A DNA stretch of 64,000 nucleotides from Camellia lanceoleosa (lineage: Eukaryota > Streptophyta > Magnoliopsida > Ericales > Theaceae): the NCBI GenBank assembly GCA_025200525.1, contig CM045758.1, positions 171,010,101-171,074,100 on the forward strand, in the 5' to 3' direction. The position numbers and the translations under genes are program-made. Below are positions 60,101 to 64,000 of this stretch, piece after piece; the stretch's first letter is position 1, and every line of letters begins with the position of its first letter. The notes under the pieces are model-generated. The model ran no database searches, was not told the DNA's origin, and saw only the letters and a list, made by a program, of their open reading frames with translations.

Positions 60101-62599
60101 TCTGATAAGCACAGATTTCAAACTAATGAGGCAATATAAGCCACTTGACACCAACACAAACTGCATTTTAAGGAATGATTTCACTCTCTTCCACAACAAC
60201 AACAACAACAAACAAACAAAAACAAAAACAAAAAAAGGAGAGAAAACAAACCTTGAAGTTGAGTGAGTCTCACTTTGCTTAGTATAGTTTTCATCGTATG
60301 AATGCTCCTTTTCACTATCAACATTCGAATAATTCTGCTCCACCTTTTTGGAATTTCTCATGGATGAACTCTTCTCAGATACAGAATTTACGGCAACAGC
60401 CTCTGTGACATCAAGCAGATGTTGAATTACTTCGCACTCACCCACATCCAAATTGGCTTGCGAACGTTGTAGTTCCAACTGAAGCTTTTCATTTTCTTTT
60501 TGGAGTGCCTCATTAAAAGGCAAGTTTGGGTAGGAACAAGAAAGAGTTTTCTTCAACCACATAGTGTCATTTTTTGAGGGGTCTGGTTTAAGAATTACAT
60601 CTTGAACCTTCCTGTCCTCATCGTCCAATGTATATTCACATTGGTCCCTTTCAATATCCTCCAGTCTCTCCTGCCAATTTGAGGGAAGTAAAAATCAATT
60701 GACATTAACAAATTAACCGTATCATAAAGAAAACTGCACATAATAGTAAAAACGATATCCTGTTAACAATATCCAAGGTTCCATTCCAAATATTTTGGCC
60801 ACCATGTCAAGCAGAGTTTGCTATATGTAAAAATATAGAAATATAATCCACAACTGCATCAACAAAATCAGAAATCATCTTTTTCAATCATAGCCCCAAC
60901 CAAACAAATATTAGAATCTACAAATTGCACTTCACAAGAAATGCCACTGCATGATGTATAGAAAAAATATGGTGCTCATTGTTGAAGGAGAAATAGAGGG
61001 AAAAAACATAGTAAAAAAAAATAGGCTAGCATGAACATATATCATGACTGGCTAGTCATATATCACCACAAGGTTCAAGGTTAATAAGCTAATTATTCTT
61101 ACCAACACTATATATAGAGAGGGTGTATCCAATGGCAAAGAGATAGTATAACAGTACTTAATAGATTACCTCCTATCACCAAAAGTGTGCATTGCATATT
61201 AGCAAAACAAATCACAGCTACTAAGAAAAAAAATGTCCAGTATGAGCATGTTCACAATATGTAAACAGTGTACAAAATACAAAGAGGGGACAAAGGTAAA
61301 ATTATTTAGATTTTGGAGGGGCCAAAGTAAAATTACATAGATTTTGAAAGGGACAAAATATTAACTTCATTAATAAATACTCAAAATACAATGGGGGCAA
61401 AATGGGTAATTATGTTACAAAATATGTTACAGGATTTGTGTCCACCAATGGGTATTATGTTATAAAATAAGGTAACGGATTTGTGTTCACATTAGCCAAA
61501 AGCATTTTATTGACATTATGTTATAAAATATGTTACAGGATTTGTGTTCACATGATGATGTTTTTCTTTTTTTCTTTTTCTATTTGGGCAATAACAGTAG
61601 GAAGTTACTGACTTAAAAGTAATCCATTACCAGGTAGTATCATCTGCAAGAGAGAGAGAGAGAGAGAGTTGTGAAACATTTCATTACAAAATGAAAATTT
61701 TGTACTACAAAATTTTCAACTTGGTTTCAATTTCAATTAAAAAATTTGGCCACTATCAACAAGCTAGAGTTCCAACAGTAATCAAGCAGCAAAAAACACA
61801 ATTTTAACAAACTTCATGTGCTTATACTTAATTAGCAGGGAAGTCCTATAAAAAAATTTTAAAAAAATCAGTCCTTCATGCAGTTCCAGTAAGGTCACAA
61901 AAACCAATGTTCCATAAAAAATAATTCTAAGCCAGCTGATTGAGGTGGGTAGTAAAAAACAATTCTTGATTGGAAATGAATACAGAATTTTTTTAACAAA
62001 GTTCACATCCACCAATAAAAAGTCATCAAATAAAATTATACTAAAAGAACAAAGCCAAAATACATTAGCAAACAGAGAGGGGGAAAAATAAATAAATAAA
62101 CCCAAAAAATATGAAAATTATTTGCCAAACTTCAATTAACCAAAAAAAGGACAAGGAACAAAAATAATAACAAAGATTTATATAATACCCTGACTCGAGC
62201 ATTATCAACAAGAGTTATAAGGGGGACGATCTTCAAGTATCGGTCGATCTCGTTTTGAGCCTTCCTAAATTGGTACACAATGTTCCATCCCATTGCAAGG
62301 AGATAGAGATAGCTCCTGTCCTGGCAGCTGTTGACCAAAATGTAAGACCTCCTCAGGGCATCCTCAAGCTGCTCCAATGGTTCCCGGGTCTCCGGATACC
62401 TCTTAAGCTCCGAGATCCTGAGCTGCTCCAGCAGGTTACCAATCAATTTGAGATGCAGTGCAAATTGCCTGCAGTTCTTTTTGTGCATTCGAGCCGTGTT
62501 CGCGGCTTTTACAATCATCCCAATTAGCTTAACCGCATCAAGGCCGGTGAGTTGGGCTACATTTGCAATCTCACCTATTTGATCCCAAGAGGATGCCAT
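57166..62599 (-). CDS. MCA1-like: MCA1/MCA2-like Ca2+-permeable mechanosensitive channel (MID1-complementing activity), 421 aa, 7 coding exons
   Basis: MCA proteins mediate Ca2+ influx after mechanical or osmotic stress at the plasma membrane. Coding exons (minus): 62599-62189, 60670-60252, 59975-59866, 59289-59218, 58145-58039, 57507-57414 and 57218-57166 (TGA), all with GT...AG introns and matching phases. They sum to 1,266 nt, 421 residues, the length of Arabidopsis MCA1. Start is the ATG giving MASSWDQIGEIA; the frame upstream has only GTG. Residue 21 is Asp in TGLDAVKLIG, the acid reported as essential in AtMCA1, within the predicted N-terminal membrane segment. An EF-hand-like stretch (about 146-165, DQCEYTLDDEDRK), a coiled coil (about 191-213, EALQKENEKLQLELQRSQAN) and a Cys-rich PLAC8 region (CFCPCGTFSKIA, LSCCCYTCCIRRKLR, LMCCCCALVQEW) follow. 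MCA1 and MCA2 cannot be told apart here. Confidence 0.95.
61398..61556. repeat. Threefold short repeat in intron 1 of the MCA-like gene
   Basis: ACAAAATATGTTACAGGATT and two relatives (TATAAAATAAGGTAACGGAT; TATAAAATATGTTACAGGAT), each followed by TTGTGTNCAC. Probably the remnant of a small mobile element; no target duplication was found. Confidence 0.6.
61649..61668. repeat. (AG)10 microsatellite in intron 1 of the MCA-like gene
   Basis: Uninterrupted AG units in the 1.5-kb first coding intron (60671-62188). Confidence 0.9.
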
Positions 62600-63153
62600 C
62601 TTCACCCCCTCAGATTAATCCACAATCCTGACTATTTTAACTCACATCAAACACAATGACCACCTAATCGACATCTTCTGATCAAATTGCTCAAATTACA
62701 GAACCAATGCAGTTTTTTTTTTTTTTTTTTCCTCTTCGTACACGAATTTCTCAGAAAATGTAGGAAAATCAGATTTTTTTTTTCAGTTCCAACACCACTA
62801 CTCGTCCAATTGCACTTTTTCCGACATTAAAATAATAAAAATCGAAGATCGAGGTAAAGTCCTCAACTTGCACACTTCTACTGGTGGGAAAGCTGAAAGA
62901 TCTCTTTGAATAAAGTTCTGGAAATTCAAATTCAACTGCAATGGAATTCAGCAAAAGAATCAACAAAATCTCGAAGATTATCATTTACGCATCTTGACTT
63001 TCTTTTTTAATAAGCTATGAAAAAAAAAAAAAAAAAAAAAGAAGAAAGATTTTGTTTATGATAAAATCCCTCCTCTTCCACAAAAAGCAACGATAACTAA
63101 AAATAAATTTAATAAAATATAGAGTGAAAATCTGGGGATTTCCGGAGCTTTAC

Positions 63154-63234
63154 CTGAAATTTGCAGAAACAGCTGGCCTCACTGTTCTTCGCGGGAATCC
63201 AAACGACCGCTCGTGATCAATCTCGGCTTCAAAA
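63154..63234 (-). other. Predicted internal 5' UTR exon of the MCA-like gene
   Basis: On the minus strand, GGATTACAG precedes TTTTGAAGCCGAG (start 63234), and TTTCAG is followed by GTAAAGC (end 63154), giving an 81-nt exon. A further exon upstream ends at 63349 with GAAG then GTATAAAC. The acceptor joining to coding exon 1 lies between 62600 and about 62690 and is not fixed. Introns in the leader are common in plant genes; RNA reads would decide. Confidence 0.55.
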
Positions 63235-63348
63235 CTGTAATCCAAATCTTTCCATTACACATTTGTATATATATTCATATCATATGAATTGCTGCATGTA
63301 CAGATACATACATATATATATATATATGTTGAAGAAAAAGGTTTATAC

Positions 63349-63640
63349 CTTCTTGATGCGCAAAAGCTTCCAATGTCTAGAGTTTGTGAATAGACAAAAC
63401 AAATGACGAATCGAAGACGAGAAGGGACATAGAATTCTGCAAAAGAGATTTCTGGAACGGAGAAGATTTTGGAGGAATTTGAGCACCACAGAAACACCAC
63501 AAACAGATCACACACACACACACACACTCACACTCTCTCTCTCTCTCTTCTCTATCAAAGCTTCGGTGTCATTTGTCTTGACTATGTTATGTTCTGTTCT
63601 TGTTTGGGCTGTGACTCTTCTGTGAGTGGACATGTAAGGT
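63349..63640 (-). promoter_or_regulatory. First leader exon and promoter region of the MCA-like gene
   Basis: The minus strand has (GA)n then (GTGT)n (about 63511-63550), as often found at plant transcription starts, followed by exonic-looking sequence to 63349. No convincing TATA box was seen within about 100 bases upstream, so a pyrimidine-patch, TATA-less promoter is possible. Confidence 0.45.
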
Positions 63641-64000
63641 AAACTATGCCGGACGATCAGGTATTAACTGCAGCAATAAAAGGCCGTCAGTGGAATGACT
63701 AAAAGGCCCTCGATGTTTGTGGGTATTACGAGAATGCGGGCGATCTTCACGGGACGTAAATGTAGAGAAGAAGAAGATAAACACACAGGAAGAGTGGGGT
63801 GGGGGGGTTGACTGAAAAAATGAGATTTGGGTCGAAAGTCTTTTAACAGAAGAACCAACTCGGCTGACAGCTGGCTCCTGCAATTGCTGCCAAACAATCT
63901 TGAATGCCACCACCAATCAACATTCGCTGCATTAAATTTGGTGTTTTGAAAAGTTAATAAAAAATTAATTTTTTGATTTTTTGATTTTTTTTTTTTTATA
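63641..64000. other. Upstream of MCA-like promoter; no gene assigned
   Basis: Two overlapping minus-strand frames (63644-63916, 63664-63897) have no recognisable family and are probably chance. The right edge is a T-rich run. Confidence 0.4.

Noticed and set aside
60062..60251. Hydrophobic tail (SPFFVFVFVCLLLLLLW) as an extra membrane segment of the MCA-like protein
   Set aside because: It is read-through into intron 2; the donor after TCAAG at 60252 and the next exon at 59975 keep the family frame.
61782..62105. 107-codon hydrophobic frame in intron 1 of the MCA-like gene
   Set aside because: Phe/Leu-rich product of AT-rich intron DNA; no homology recognised and no splice logic.
1..64000. 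tRNA, rRNA or snoRNA genes
   Set aside because: No cloverleaf-like or box-motif sequence was convincing by eye; the tRNA-like words seen are retroelement primer-binding sites.

Overview
The window is nuclear DNA from a flowering plant, most likely a core eudicot and possibly a woody rosid. The evidence is AT-rich intergenic DNA with short-intron host genes, LINE, copia, gypsy, Mutator-like and Helitron-like elements in nested layers, and one conserved host gene whose 421 predicted residues match the plant MCA1/MCA2 family. The species cannot be named from the sequence alone. No bacterial-style operons, tRNA, rRNA or CRISPR arrays were seen.

Layout. (1) 1-4.5 kb: degenerate plant L1-type LINE on the minus strand, cut by the window edge. 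(2) 4.5-6.05 kb: TGTTCAAAT-rich low-complexity DNA and unassigned sequence. (3) 6056-11166: small Mutator-like element with 43-bp terminal inverted repeats and a 9-bp target duplication, split by a 3.9-kb solo-LTR-like insertion (7141-11023, target duplication GTAAT). (4) 12347-32796: a non-autonomous copia-like element that has received several LTR insertions. These are a TGTGA...TCACA solo LTR holding a 190-bp tandem array (12877-15704), a 2.5-kb solo LTR (18474-20979), an inverted solo LTR inside its own 3' LTR (22181-32642), and, inside that, a gag-only gypsy element (22255-31102). The copia-like interior also carries a broken beta-1,3-glucanase (GH17) gene fragment. (5) 32.8-36.85 kb: MITE, a Helitron-like 3' end, AT-rich repeat units, another solo LTR (34115-35741) and a 410-bp insertion with a 9-bp duplication. 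(6) 36858-52065: a near-complete 15.2-kb Ty3/gypsy element of the Tat lineage on the minus strand with perfect ATATC target duplications. It has gag, protease, reverse transcriptase, two RNase H domains and integrase, all frame-broken. Between integrase and the 3' LTR it carries two extra gene-like blocks on the OPPOSITE strand; one resembles the plant mobile domain (PMD) family and appears to contain spliceosomal introns. (7) 52-57 kb: AT-rich intergenic DNA with MITEs. (8) 57166-62599 (minus): the host MCA1/MCA2-like gene with seven coding exons and intron-bearing 5' UTR; its promoter lies in 63.3-63.7 kb.

The only gene that looks functional is the MCA homologue; everything else is mobile DNA or its remains. 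Target-site duplications found by eye on both sides of most insertions allow the order of insertion to be read: copia-like element first, then the solo LTRs, then the gag-only element. Points that deserve attention are the antisense intron-containing genes of the Tat element, the variable array of a CGCTCGAGCG palindrome inside one LTR family, the tail-to-tail inverted LTRs that could make double-stranded RNA, and patches where LTR pairs differ mainly by small indels, which may be consensus errors rather than biology.
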